Shown piece after piece: positions 16,771 through 25,964 of a DNA stretch of 64,000 nucleotides. The first letter of the stretch is position 1; each line of letters opens with the position of its first letter. Source of the DNA: Bacillota bacterium. GTDB lineage: Bacteria; Bacillota; UBA4882; UBA8346. The stretch is taken from positions 1-64,000 of the forward strand of contig JAFABB010000033.1 of the NCBI GenBank assembly GCA_023426245.1, in the 5' to 3' direction. Under the pieces are notes generated by a model that worked only from the letters and a program-made list of their open reading frames with translations, ran no database searches and was not told the DNA's origin. Position numbers and translations under genes: made by a program.

Positions 16771-18576
16771 GTGATTTTTACGAATAAAGTACATCGTTTG
16801 GATGATAGTACCATTACAAAAATCGCTGCTGGTGAAGTTATCGAACGTCCAGCCTCGGTTGTCAAAGAGTTGGCGGAAAATTCCATTGATGCAGGAGCCA
16901 GCCGGATTGAAATTGAGATCAAAAATGGCGGACGCCAGCTGATTCGGGTTACCGACAATGGACAGGGAATGGAACGTGAAGATGCGGTATTGGCTATTGA
17001 AAGACATACCACGAGTAAAATAATTGAACCCGATGATTTATGGAAGATTCGTACTCTTGGATTTCGCGGCGAAGCATTACCTTCAATCGCATCGGTTTCT
17101 ATATTTGAAATGACAACAAAGACGGCGGACAGTGAAACCGGCACCCTGGTGGAAATTCGCGGCGGTTTATTGCAACGTGTGAAAGATATTGGCGCACCTG
17201 ACGGTACTACCATTAAAGTCCAGGAATTATTTTTTAATACTCCGGCACGTTTTAAATATTTAAAAACGATTCCGACGGAAGCGGGATATATCAATGAAAT
17301 CATTGCCCGGTTAGCTCTTGGTTATCCCGGAATAAGTTTTAAACTTCAACATGGCGGGTATGAACTGCTTTTTACTCCGGGCAACGGGGATTTATATGAA
17401 ACCGTGGTGGCTATATTCGGCAAAGATGTAGCCAAAGAAATGATTCCGGTTTTTTATGAAGAAAACAGCGGCCTAAAAATTACCGGGTATATTGGCAAGC
17501 CATCCATTGCCAGGACGAACCGAAATTATGAAGTGTTTTTTGTAAACGGCCGTTTTTTTCATAGCCGGACCATAAGCGCCGCGGTTGAAAAAGCTTTTCA
17601 TACATTATTGCCAATCGCCCGCTATCCGTTTGTGATTTTATTTTTGGAGATTACTTCCGATTTAGTTGATATTAACGCTCATCCAACCAAAATGGAAGTG
17701 CGTTTTTCCAACGATGCCGACCTTTATAAAACAGCTTATAACTCGGTGCGAAAAACCTTAAAAGACAGTTGCTTGTTATCGGAATGGATCGCTCCCGAAG
17801 AGGATTATACTGCGGTAGTAATCCCGGAAAATCCGCCAGCTCATGAAAAACAAGCTCCGGTAAAAACCTTGGAAATTACCTACCCGGAGCCTAAGCCGGC
17901 CGGTGAGAGTCCGGCTCAAGTAACGCTGGTTCAAGAACAGCCTGCTGCGGGGATCGATTATGCAGCTCCTGAAACACCCAAGGCGCCAGCCGGTAATGGT
18001 AAAAGTTATTATGTATTCCCGAAGGCTATTGCGAATACTTATATAATAGCTCAAGATGAAAAAGGTTTGTTGTTCATGGATCAGCATGCGGCTCATGAAC
18101 GGATTTTATTTGAACAATATATGAATAAATCAAGGGAGTTTTTAGGGACTCAAGCATTATTAATTCCGGAAACGGTTAATCTAAGTTATGCCGAGTATAA
18201 AGTCATCGCCGATCGAATTTCGGTTTTTGCAGATTTGGGATTTGAATTGGAAGCTTTCGGTGGCCAAACGATCATCGTCCGGGGTGTGCCCATCAATCTG
18301 ATTAATATGGATTACCGCCAACTTTTGATTGACCTCACTGATCAATATATTAGCTTTGAGACATTTAAAGATCCCGCCGAGATTAAAGAGTCCTTTATCA
18401 CAACTATGGCTTGCCGTACTGCCATTAAAGCTGGCGACAGTCTAAACTTATTGGAGATGGAAAGTCTGGTAAAAGATTTATTTCGTTGTGAAAACCCATA
18501 CACCTGCCCTCATGGACGGCCTACTGTTTTTCGGATGAATCATGAGGAACTGGCCAAAAAGTTTTTGAGAAGGTAA
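16771..18576 (+). CDS. mutL: DNA mismatch repair protein MutL (endonuclease type)
   Basis: A GHKL ATPase that couples MutS to strand incision. The N-terminal half has TKIAAGEVIERPASVVKEL, NSIDAG, the DNGQGM motif, the TSK...LGFRGEALPSI region and the NVNxHP-like DINAHPTKMEV. The C-terminal half carries the endonuclease motif DQHAAHERILFE plus ACRTAIKAGD and CPHGRPT, so this is a nicking MutL as in non-enteric bacteria. Start choice is difficult. AGAGGTGA (16767-16774) is an excellent ribosome-binding site that points to codon 16780, but that codon is ACG; it would give the usual x-N-K-V-H-R-L-D-D start. The nearest canonical start is GTG 16771, inside that ribosome-binding site. See findings. 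Confidence 0.95.
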   Translation: MIFTNKVHRLDDSTITKIAAGEVIERPASVVKELAENSIDAGASRIEIEIKNGGRQLIRVTDNGQGMEREDAVLAIERHTTSKIIEPDDLWKIRTLGFRGEALPSIASVSIFEMTTKTADSETGTLVEIRGGLLQRVKDIGAPDGTTIKVQELFFNTPARFKYLKTIPTEAGYINEIIARLALGYPGISFKLQHGGYELLFTPGNGDLYETVVAIFGKDVAKEMIPVFYEENSGLKITGYIGKPSIARTNRNYEVFFVNGRFFHSRTISAAVEKAFHTLLPIARYPFVILFLEITSDLVDINAHPTKMEVRFSNDADLYKTAYNSVRKTLKDSCLLSEWIAPEEDYTAVVIPENPPAHEKQAPVKTLEITYPEPKPAGESPAQVTLVQEQPAAGIDYAAPETPKAPAGNGKSYYVFPKAIANTYIIAQDEKGLLFMDQHAAHERILFEQYMNKSREFLGTQALLIPETVNLSYAEYKVIADRISVFADLGFELEAFGGQTIIVRGVPINLINMDYRQLLIDLTDQYISFETFKDPAEIKESFITTMACRTAIKAGDSLNLLEMESLVKDLFRCENPYTCPHGRPTVFRMNHEELAKKFLRR

Positions 18577-18578
18577 AG

Positions 18579-19520
18579 ATGCTCCCTTTAATCGTAATCG
18601 CCGGCCCGACAGCAGTGGGCAAAACTGATTTGGCAATTCGGGTTGCCCAAAATTTAAATACCGAAATTATTTCTGCAGATTCTATGCAAGTCTATCAATA
18701 TATGGATATTGGGACGGCAAAACCCACCCTGGAACAACAACTCAGGGCGAAACACCATTTAATTGATATTGTTGAACCAAGTCAAGATTTTTCAGTCGCA
18801 GATTATCAGACATTGTTTACTCAGGTTGTTGATGAGATCCATAGTCAAGGGAAAATACCATTAATGGTCGGAGGCACCGGCTTATACATTAGAGCCTGCC
18901 TTCGTTCTTTCTCGTTTACGGATCCCGGAGCCGACCCGGGGCTTCGACAAGAATTGTGGGAACAGGCTTTGAATTCGGAAAATCCCAGTATGTTGCATGA
19001 ACAGCTTACGAAAGTCGATCCTTTGACCGCACAGCGGATTCATCCCAATGACAATCACCGGATCATTCGAGCACTGGAGGTTTATCTTCGAACAGGTATC
19101 CCCTTTTCGGAGATGCCAAAAAAGCAACCGTCAAACAATCCATATCACACCATTTATTTATTTTTGGATAGAAACCGAGATGAATTATATCGGAGGATTG
19201 ATGAAAGAGTCGCTTCGATGATCGACCAGGGATTAATTCAGGAAGTGGAGGGTCTTTTAAGATTAGGATATACTTCGAAATTGAAAGCTATGCAAAGTTT
19301 GGGGTATCTACAAATCAACCAATACCTCCAGAGTAAAATTTCCCTTGAAGAAGCCCTGGATTTAATCAAACAAAAAACCCGGAATTATGCAAAACGTCAA
19401 TTAACATGGTTTCGTAAAGAGCCAGTCGACCGTTGGGTAAATATTTCTGGTAAAAATGAGGAATTTTTTGGTGAAATAATGAATTATATTGAAGGTAGAT
19501 TAAAGAAAGATGTCGAATAA
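18579..19520 (+). CDS. miaA: tRNA dimethylallyltransferase
   Basis: A 313-aa enzyme that transfers dimethylallyl to the N6 of adenine-37 in tRNAs that read codons beginning with U. The P-loop GPTAVGKT starts at residue 9; SADSMQVYQYMDIGTAKP and VGGTGLYIRA follow in the typical order, with a C-terminal RQLTWFRK motif. It starts two bases after the mutL stop, so the genes are coupled, and it precedes hfq as in most Bacillota. Confidence 0.97.
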   Translation: MLPLIVIAGPTAVGKTDLAIRVAQNLNTEIISADSMQVYQYMDIGTAKPTLEQQLRAKHHLIDIVEPSQDFSVADYQTLFTQVVDEIHSQGKIPLMVGGTGLYIRACLRSFSFTDPGADPGLRQELWEQALNSENPSMLHEQLTKVDPLTAQRIHPNDNHRIIRALEVYLRTGIPFSEMPKKQPSNNPYHTIYLFLDRNRDELYRRIDERVASMIDQGLIQEVEGLLRLGYTSKLKAMQSLGYLQINQYLQSKISLEEALDLIKQKTRNYAKRQLTWFRKEPVDRWVNISGKNEEFFGEIMNYIEGRLKKDVE

Positions 19521-19555
19521 ATTTACTTTAAACCATTTAACGGAGGTAATCTACA

Positions 19556-19798
19556 ATGAATAAGCCGGTGATCAATTTACAAGACGGATTTTTGAATCAG
19601 GTACGCAAAGAAGGAATAGCGGTTACGATTTTCCTGATAAATGGTTTTCAAGTCCGGGGTTTGGTGAAGGGATTTGATAATTTTACCATTATTTTAGACA
19701 GTGATGGAAAACAGGAAATGATATATAAACACGCTGTTTCTACGATCATTCCGGCGAGGGCATTGCCTGATTTAGCTCTGGAGAAAAAGGAAGAATAA
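19556..19798 (+). CDS. hfq: RNA chaperone Hfq
   Basis: An 80-aa hexameric Sm-like RNA chaperone. The N-terminal helix (LQDGFLNQVRKEG) is followed by Sm1 (VTIFLINGFQVRGLVKGFDN) and Sm2 (IYKHAVSTI). The C-terminus is short, as in Bacillota. GGAGGT precedes ATG 19556. Confidence 0.97.
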   Translation: MNKPVINLQDGFLNQVRKEGIAVTIFLINGFQVRGLVKGFDNFTIILDSDGKQEMIYKHAVSTIIPARALPDLALEKKEE

Positions 19799-19921
19799 AC
19801 CCTTCTTCTTTTTCATTCATTTGGGAATAGCATGGTTTTGTTCTGCAATGGGTTTTTCAGGACTTAAGTTTAAACCCAATGGAACAATTCCATAAAAGCC
19901 TTGAAATCGGAGTATATAAAA

Positions 19922-20755
19922 ATGAAATTTACCAAAATGCAAGGTATTGGTAATGATTATATATATATCGATTGTTTTCATGAAACCGTGGATAATCCCA
20001 TTGAACTGGCAGTCAAAGTCAGCGATCGTCATTTTGGAATCGGCGGGGATGGACTGGTGCTAATCTTGCCTTCTCGTATAGCTGATGCCAAAATGAGAAT
20101 GTTTAATGCTGACGGCAGCGAAGCGGAAATGTGCGGGAATGCAATCCGTTGTGTTGGTAAATACCTTTATGATCATCAATTGGTTCAAAAATCCTTGGTA
20201 ACAATTGAGACTTTATCCGGAATGAAACAATTAAAATTGTTGGTTGCCGGAAATAAAGTTTCAATGGTTGAAGTTGATATGGGAATACCTGAATTAAGAG
20301 CATCTGTGATTCCGGTCAATATCCCGAAAGAACAGGTTGTGGCTGAAACCATCGAAGTGAATCAGCACCCTTACCAATTTACCGGTGTATCAATGGGTAA
20401 CCCTCATTGTGTGATTTTCGTTCCTGAAATTACCGATTCGCAAGTGCTTATAGATGGTCCGGCCATGGAAAACCATTCACTTTTTCCTCATAAAACCAAC
20501 ATTGAATTTGTCTCCGTTGTATCGCCCGGCCAAATCATTATGCGGGTCTGGGAGCGCGGGAGCGGTGAAACCTTGGCTTGCGGAACCGGCGCTTGTGCTG
20601 CTGTAGTGGCGGCCATTTTAAATAAGCGGACTGAAAACAGAGTTCAAGTTGAGTTACGGGGTGGAATCCTTACCATCGAATGGAACCGGGATGACCATCA
20701 CGTCTATATGATCGGACCTGCCGTTGAAGTGTTTCAAGGCGAATGGCCAAACTGA
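19922..20755 (+). CDS. dapF: Diaminopimelate epimerase
   Basis: Converts LL- to meso-diaminopimelate for lysine and peptidoglycan synthesis. The 277-aa protein has the two catalytic cysteines in AEMCGNAIRC and LACGTGAC and the MGNPHCVIF motif. I chose ATG 19922 (CGGAG eight bases upstream) over the in-frame TTG 19901, since the protein should begin MKFTKMQGIGNDY. A terminator follows at 20789. Confidence 0.97.
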   Translation: MKFTKMQGIGNDYIYIDCFHETVDNPIELAVKVSDRHFGIGGDGLVLILPSRIADAKMRMFNADGSEAEMCGNAIRCVGKYLYDHQLVQKSLVTIETLSGMKQLKLLVAGNKVSMVEVDMGIPELRASVIPVNIPKEQVVAETIEVNQHPYQFTGVSMGNPHCVIFVPEITDSQVLIDGPAMENHSLFPHKTNIEFVSVVSPGQIIMRVWERGSGETLACGTGACAAVVAAILNKRTENRVQVELRGGILTIEWNRDDHHVYMIGPAVEVFQGEWPN

Positions 20756-20788
20756 CCGTTCATGCCGAAAATAACCTTTAAACCTTTT

Positions 20789-20810
20789 AAGGCCGAAGGC
20801 CTTTTTTTTG
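20789..20810 (+). terminator. Terminator after dapF
   Basis: AAGGCC pairs with GGCCTT around a GAA loop, followed by a run of T. Confidence 0.85.
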
Positions 20811-20846
20811 CCGCTTTTTTTAAAATCGAAAGGGTGAAACTCAAAG

Positions 20847-21731
20847 TTGAAGATTGCAATTTTAGGACCGCAGGGTACATATTCGGAACAAGCTGCAATC
20901 CATTATGCAAAACGGATGGGGATTCCGTTCAAGCAAGTTGAATTGATCTATACCAATGTTTATAATTCCTTGCGTTTGGTGCAGAATTTACAAGCGGATA
21001 TCGCGGTTGTTCCGGTAGAAAATATGATCGACGGTCTGATTGGTTCGACTTTTGATAATCTCATTGAGTTTCAGGATTTTGTCAAAGTTTGCGATGAAGT
21101 CCATTTACCGATTTCCCATGTACTTGCGGCTCCTTCAAAATTCGATTGGACAAATTTACAACGAATTTATTCTCATCCATCACCGCTCAATCAATGTCAA
21201 ATCCGGTTGATGGAACTATTTCCAAAGGCTCAATTAGTTCCGATACTTTCTACGGCGGAAGCTGCACAAAATGTTCTTCGAGACACTACGTTAACATCGG
21301 CCGCCATATGCAACATGGAAACCGCCAGGTCCAATAATATGACTGTTTTTCCTGAAGAGATACAAGATTACGCCTTTAACGAAACCCGGTTTTTGGTGTG
21401 TGCCCTCAGGGACGGGGAACCGACCGGCAACGATCGAACTTTAGTCGCGGTTCGGTTTGGGTCAAATCAACCCGGTCAATTATTTCAGATTGCCAAGGTT
21501 TTTGCGGATGCTAAAATTGATTTGACGTTCATTCAATCACGGCCCTATAAGATTAAACCTCAGGAATACGTGCTTATTTTTGAATTTATAGGTCATAAAT
21601 CCACACCTGAAGTTGAAAACGCTTTAAAAAATATTGAATTATTAGTGAGAGCCTCAGAGGGCTGGAAAAAGATATTAGGAAGTTATCCCAAAAGAGAAAG
21701 AGACGAAAAAGCGAATGCCTCTGAAGAATGA
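20847..21731 (+). CDS. pheA: Prephenate dehydratase with ACT domain
   Basis: A 294-aa enzyme that decarboxylates and dehydrates prephenate to phenylpyruvate in phenylalanine synthesis. The dehydratase domain (about residues 1-185) has GPQGTYSEQAA at the start and the NETRFLV motif; the ACT regulatory domain (about 200-280) has LTFIQSRPYK, close to the usual ESRP phenylalanine-binding motif. The start is TTG 20847 with AGGGTGA upstream. It overlaps the next gene by 17 bases. Placement inside the hfq-ynbB neighbourhood is an insertion relative to Bacillus. Confidence 0.93.
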   Translation: MKIAILGPQGTYSEQAAIHYAKRMGIPFKQVELIYTNVYNSLRLVQNLQADIAVVPVENMIDGLIGSTFDNLIEFQDFVKVCDEVHLPISHVLAAPSKFDWTNLQRIYSHPSPLNQCQIRLMELFPKAQLVPILSTAEAAQNVLRDTTLTSAAICNMETARSNNMTVFPEEIQDYAFNETRFLVCALRDGEPTGNDRTLVAVRFGSNQPGQLFQIAKVFADAKIDLTFIQSRPYKIKPQEYVLIFEFIGHKSTPEVENALKNIELLVRASEGWKKILGSYPKRERDEKANASEE

Positions 21732-22968
21732 GACGATTAATTTACTCGAACAAATTGAAAGTGAATTGGAAACCGTTTTTAAAAAAATTTCACGAATCGC
21801 TTTGCATAACCAACAATTAATGTTAGAAGCTTTTCAAGCCGAGCGTATTGGTAGCCACCACTTTCAAACAACCACCGGTTATGGCTATCACGATGCGGGT
21901 CGTGATGCCTTGGAGAGATTATTTGCCCGGGTTTTTAAAGCGGAAGCAGCTCTGGTAAGACAGCAATTGGTATCCGGCACCCATGCCATCGCCTGTTCCA
22001 TTTTGGGTAATTTGACTTCCCAAGATGAGTTGATCATGGCTACCGGCTTTCCCTATGAAACATTAATGGGAGTTTTAGGCATACAGGAAGATCAACTGGA
22101 AAGCACAAGTGCAACCGTGGGTTTCAAAACCAAAGTGATACCGCTGCTGGCTGATGGTTCTATTGATCGGGACAGGCTGATTCAATCTGTTGGCCCTCGG
22201 ACTAAAATGATTCTTTTTCAGCGCTCGTGCGGTTACTCGGAAAGGAACTCCCTGGATTTGGGGCAACTGCAGCAAGTGTTTACCGCTCTCAAGACGACGG
22301 CTCCTAATGTGATTATTTTTGTCGATAATTGTTATGGTGAATTTGTGGCCGAAAAAGAACCGTTGGAGCTGGGTGCCGATTTGATGGCAGGTTCTTTAAT
22401 TAAAAATCCCGGAGGGTGTTTGATACCCAGCGGTGGCTACATTGCCGGTAAAAAAATTTTTGTGGAAAAGGCCGCCGAAAGACTTTATGTTCCCGGCATC
22501 GGCAGTGCCATCGGGCCCTCCTTATTAAATTTGCAATTGTTTTTTCAAGGCTTTTTTGAGGCTCCGCACCGTGTTTCGGAAATGGTGAAAGGAGCAGTCC
22601 TTGCAGCTAAATTATTTGAAAAAGCTGGATTTAAAGTATCGCCAATGGCGAATGAGTCCCGGACTGATATTATTCAAAAAATATATTTTCAATCCGCTAA
22701 CGATTTGATTGAGTTTTGCCAAGCCGTTCAAAAAAATTCGCCTGTGGAATCCGATGTCTTGCCAATTCCAGCCGAGATGCCCGGATATATTCACCATGTG
22801 ATTATGGGAGGGGGAACTTTTATCTCCGGAGCAACCAGCGAATTTTCTGCAGATGCTCCCATTGCACCTCCTTATATCGCTTTTTTACAAGGTGGACTTT
22901 CTTATACTCAAATTAAATTAAGCATTGCCGGGATTTATGAATCAAAGTATTCGTTGTTCAATCGTTGA
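21715..22968 (+). CDS. ynbB: PLP-dependent methionine gamma-lyase family protein (YnbB-like)
   Basis: A 417-aa pyridoxal-phosphate enzyme of the 'aluminium resistance protein' family, related to methionine gamma-lyase; its substrate in Bacillota is not established. The cofactor lysine is probably in MAGSLIKNPGG, with GTHAIACSILGNL and FVDNCYGEFV forming other parts of the site. It lies in the miaA-hfq-ynbB neighbourhood, as in Bacillus subtilis. It overlaps pheA by 17 bases, so it is coupled to it. Gene symbol by family and synteny. Confidence 0.88.
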   Translation: MPLKNETINLLEQIESELETVFKKISRIALHNQQLMLEAFQAERIGSHHFQTTTGYGYHDAGRDALERLFARVFKAEAALVRQQLVSGTHAIACSILGNLTSQDELIMATGFPYETLMGVLGIQEDQLESTSATVGFKTKVIPLLADGSIDRDRLIQSVGPRTKMILFQRSCGYSERNSLDLGQLQQVFTALKTTAPNVIIFVDNCYGEFVAEKEPLELGADLMAGSLIKNPGGCLIPSGGYIAGKKIFVEKAAERLYVPGIGSAIGPSLLNLQLFFQGFFEAPHRVSEMVKGAVLAAKLFEKAGFKVSPMANESRTDIIQKIYFQSANDLIEFCQAVQKNSPVESDVLPIPAEMPGYIHHVIMGGGTFISGATSEFSADAPIAPPYIAFLQGGLSYTQIKLSIAGIYESKYSLFNR

Positions 22969-23142
22969 TAAATATTTATTTTTGGTTGGCAGGAAATGAA
23001 AACCGACAGGGTGAAATATTTTATAGTATTTCTTATATTTTCTCGAAATTTTATTTATGAATTGAAAATATTAATGTTATACTTTTAGAGGACGCTGAAA
23101 AATTGAATCTGAATAGAATATGAATAGATAGAGGGTAATTTC

Positions 23143-23526
23143 ATGAAAAATTTTCACATCATTCAATTTGTAATTTTATTAATCATGGTGGCTCCATTGG
23201 CGATTTGGCTTTACCGTGATGCCAGAGCCCGGGATTATTCCTGGTTGTTTTGGACAATTATGCCCTTAATTGCACTTTTTTCTCCAATGGTTATGGCAAT
23301 TTTGTTAGTGCTTTTCATTGTAATCATTTATTTAATCCTTCGTCCTAAGGGCGAACTGATCAAGTGTCCCCATTGCAATAAAAGAATTCATGATATTTTG
23401 ACTATTTGCCCATTTTGTAGAAAAGAAGCAAAGCGTGAATGCTTAAATTGTCATGAACCTGTTCCTTGGGAAGCTGAACAATGTCCTTTTTGTAAATCCC
23501 GTGCTTTAACAGGAAAAAATCTCTAA
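23143..23526 (+). CDS. Membrane protein with two zinc ribbons
   Basis: A 127-aa protein with three predicted membrane segments (about residues 6-23, 32-48, 50-67) and a cytoplasmic tail with eight Cys arranged as two CxxC...CxxC ribbons: Cys75, 78, 89, 92 and Cys100, 103, 114, 117. No enzymatic motif is present. It is followed after 22 bases by a HEAT-repeat gene, suggesting a two-protein unit. The start ATG 23143 has GAGGGTAA upstream. Confidence 0.75.
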   Translation: MKNFHIIQFVILLIMVAPLAIWLYRDARARDYSWLFWTIMPLIALFSPMVMAILLVLFIVIIYLILRPKGELIKCPHCNKRIHDILTICPFCRKEAKRECLNCHEPVPWEAEQCPFCKSRALTGKNL

Positions 23527-23548
23527 AAATAGAAATGGGGAAGCTACC

Positions 23549-24499
23549 ATGGGTCTCCATCCCCAGCGAATTGACAACTTAATAGAATTTTTGGATAAAG
23601 TTGAATCATCGTTGAATGTTTCTGATTTATCAGGATACAAAAAAGAGACATTGATTGATGATTTACGGCTTGAAGTTATTGAAGTTTTAAAAATGGCTTT
23701 CCTGGAAGGAGATCGAACTGTTCGAAGAAGTGCGGTTTATGGTTTAACCAAAATCGGACTCGAACAGTCCTTGGATTTCTTTATCGATGCTCTGAATGAT
23801 TCGGATGAACATGTAAGAGGGTGGGCCGCCGAGGCTTTGGGACGTCTGCACGATCCCCGTTCGATCATTCCTTTAATTAAAGCATTGGCCGATGATAATC
23901 ATTATGTAGGTTTTAATGTTGCTGCAGCATTAAAACATTTTAATCCTGATCAAATTATTAACCAGTTGGTTCGGGCGCTTCAGGATCCCGATTACCAAAT
24001 TCGCAGACGCGTTTGCAAACTCCTTGGAGAGCTCGGCGATCAAAGAGTTAATGAAGCGATTATTTCTGCTTTGAAAGATGAAGAACCAGGAGTTCGTTAT
24101 GAAGCAGCCGAAGCCTTGCGAAAACTAGAAAATCCGGCATCCATCTTGCCCCTGATTTCGGCTTTAAACGATCAATGCTGCGATGTCCGTACCGCAGCAA
24201 TTATTGCTTTGGGTAACTTTGGCGACGAACGGGCGATAGAACCCCTTGTCGGGATGTTAATTGAACAAAAGGACCATCGCCATGTTTCTCTCGAAGCCTT
24301 ACGGAATCTCTGTGGGGAAGAAAACCTTGAACTACTCTATACTCTAATTCAGACCAGTAAAAATCAAATCACTGAAACCTCGAATAACATATTGGAACGG
24401 ATTTATGCGAAGAATACCAAAAATGAGGATTCAAAAAGCGAGAATTCTAGGAATGATAGTTCTCGACTTGGATGGTTTCTTCGGGAAAAACAATCGTAG
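23549..24499 (+). CDS. HEAT-repeat protein
   Basis: A 316-aa soluble protein built mainly from about seven PBS-lyase-type HEAT repeats between residues 45 and 270 (for example VRGWAAEALGRLHDPRSIIP, IRRRVCKLLGELGDQRVNEA, VRTAAIIALGNFGDERAIEP). Such repeats form a superhelical protein-binding scaffold. The tail is polar and Asn/Ser-rich. Its end lies just before surE. I infer no specific function; the adjacent zinc-ribbon protein is a possible partner. Confidence 0.85.
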   Translation: MGLHPQRIDNLIEFLDKVESSLNVSDLSGYKKETLIDDLRLEVIEVLKMAFLEGDRTVRRSAVYGLTKIGLEQSLDFFIDALNDSDEHVRGWAAEALGRLHDPRSIIPLIKALADDNHYVGFNVAAALKHFNPDQIINQLVRALQDPDYQIRRRVCKLLGELGDQRVNEAIISALKDEEPGVRYEAAEALRKLENPASILPLISALNDQCCDVRTAAIIALGNFGDERAIEPLVGMLIEQKDHRHVSLEALRNLCGEENLELLYTLIQTSKNQITETSNNILERIYAKNTKNEDSKSENSRNDSSRLGWFLREKQS

Positions 24500-24531
24500 T
24501 CGTAAGGATGATCACTCTGAATACTGGCAAA

Positions 24532-25293
24532 ATGAAGATCTTATTAACCAATGATGATGGTTTTAATGCGGCTGGTTTGCAAACTTTATACGCCGGGCTT
24601 AAAGATATAGCTTCGGTCATGATTGCAGCCCCTCATCAAGAAAGAAGCGCTGTTGGCCACGGAATAACAATGAACCAGCCTTTAAGGGCTACACCGGTTG
24701 GAAATAATCAATTTCAATGGCTGGTGAACGGCACTCCGGCCGATTGTGTGAAACTTGCACTGGAATATTTAATCAAAGGACATATCCCTGATTTAATTAT
24801 TTCCGGGATCAATCATGGACCCAACCTTGGTAATGATATTTTATATTCAGGGACCGTTTCTGCTGCGATTGAGGGTTCATTTTATAAAATTCCCAGTATT
24901 GCCGTTTCATTATCAGGCCGTGAAAGCTTTAATTTTGCTCCAGCAGCCGAATTTATTGGAAAGAATCTCAATCAGCTTAAGGAACTGGCATCTCATACTA
25001 TTATAAATATCAATTTTCCAATCGTTAATCATATAATGGATTATCGGGGTGTGCGTTTTACCAGGCTCGGTGCTCTGACATACCAAAACGTAATTGTGGA
25101 ATGCAAAGATCCCCGGGGCCAGATTTATTTTTGGATGGCTGGTGATCCTGTTATTCAAGATCAATCGGAGGATTCTGACATTCAAGCAGTTGAGAAAGGT
25201 TTCATATCCATTACACCCCTGCATACCCGCTTAACAGATGATGAAATTTTGGTTAAATTTGGTTCCCTTTCCATTAAGTTATCGATCAACTAA
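24532..25293 (+). CDS. surE: 5'/3'-nucleotidase SurE
   Basis: A 253-aa metal-dependent nucleotide phosphatase. The N-terminus MKILLTNDDGFNAAG supplies the metal-binding Asp pair; VNGTPADCVKLAL and SGINHGPNLGNDILYSGTV complete the active site. I chose ATG 24532 because it gives the universal SurE start; two in-frame starts upstream would overlap the HEAT gene. The ribosome-binding site is weak, which suggests coupling to the preceding gene. Confidence 0.95.
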   Translation: MKILLTNDDGFNAAGLQTLYAGLKDIASVMIAAPHQERSAVGHGITMNQPLRATPVGNNQFQWLVNGTPADCVKLALEYLIKGHIPDLIISGINHGPNLGNDILYSGTVSAAIEGSFYKIPSIAVSLSGRESFNFAPAAEFIGKNLNQLKELASHTIININFPIVNHIMDYRGVRFTRLGALTYQNVIVECKDPRGQIYFWMAGDPVIQDQSEDSDIQAVEKGFISITPLHTRLTDDEILVKFGSLSIKLSIN

Positions 25294-25457
25294 CAAATTA
25301 CCAGTTTATTTTGGCGCTTCCGACAATATAATAATTTTGACCGGTTACCCAATATAATTTTTCCCATGCAGGATTTTAAAACCTCATGAAGAAATTATTA
25401 ACATATTAGAATCCTACCTGGTTTTTGAAATCTAAAATTTAAGGGAGGGATGCTCTT

Positions 25458-25886
25458 ATGATTCAGATCAGTCAAGACGATCTCCTGCGGGCCCTGAAAA
25501 GGTGTAAGGGGATAGCAAAACAGGATTTGCTGCCAAGTAGTAGTAACGTTCCACAGTCGGATTTCCGGAAAACACACGCAGAGGCACGCCGTGAAACCTA
25601 TACCAAATTGATTGAATTGGTAGAAGGTGGAGGCACCCAAGATGCGTGTGTTTTTGCTTTTAAGGAATATCAGGATTTACCGGATATCCCAACCGGAGGG
25701 GCTGATCCGGTAAATCTAGGTCATGTTCAAGCACTGGAAATATTTTTTAATGTCATCGGGATTAACCGTTCTCAAATGCAAATGCTACATGATCACAAAA
25801 TTGATTTCAATCAATTGCTGGATTATCACCCGTTCATTGCCGGTGAATTCAATCAGGAAGAATTTAACCATCAGAGTTTAGTATAA
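25458..25886 (+). CDS. Hypothetical protein, 142 aa
   Basis: No family recognised. The sequence is soluble, Asn/Gln/His-rich and mostly helical, with SQDDLLRALKRCKG near the start, an Ala/Arg-rich helix, and a segment HVQALEIFFNVIGINRSQMQ. GGGAGGGA upstream of ATG 25458 is a strong ribosome-binding site. It is convergent with lexA and they share the terminator at 25924. It has no membrane or metal motifs. Confidence 0.65.
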   Translation: MIQISQDDLLRALKRCKGIAKQDLLPSSSNVPQSDFRKTHAEARRETYTKLIELVEGGGTQDACVFAFKEYQDLPDIPTGGADPVNLGHVQALEIFFNVIGINRSQMQMLHDHKIDFNQLLDYHPFIAGEFNQEEFNHQSLV

Positions 25887-25923
25887 TTTTTTTTAATGAA
25901 ACTCAATCTGGCTTATAAAACAA

Positions 25924-25957
25924 ACCCCCGTCGTTTTTCAGTTTGACGGGGGTTATA
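25924..25957. terminator. Bidirectional terminator between ORF25458 and lexA
   Basis: ACCCCCGTC (25924-25932) pairs with GACGGGGGT (25945-25953). It has T-rich sequence on the plus side and an A-rich flank giving T on the minus strand. Confidence 0.85.
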
Positions 25958-25964
25958 TTTTTCT

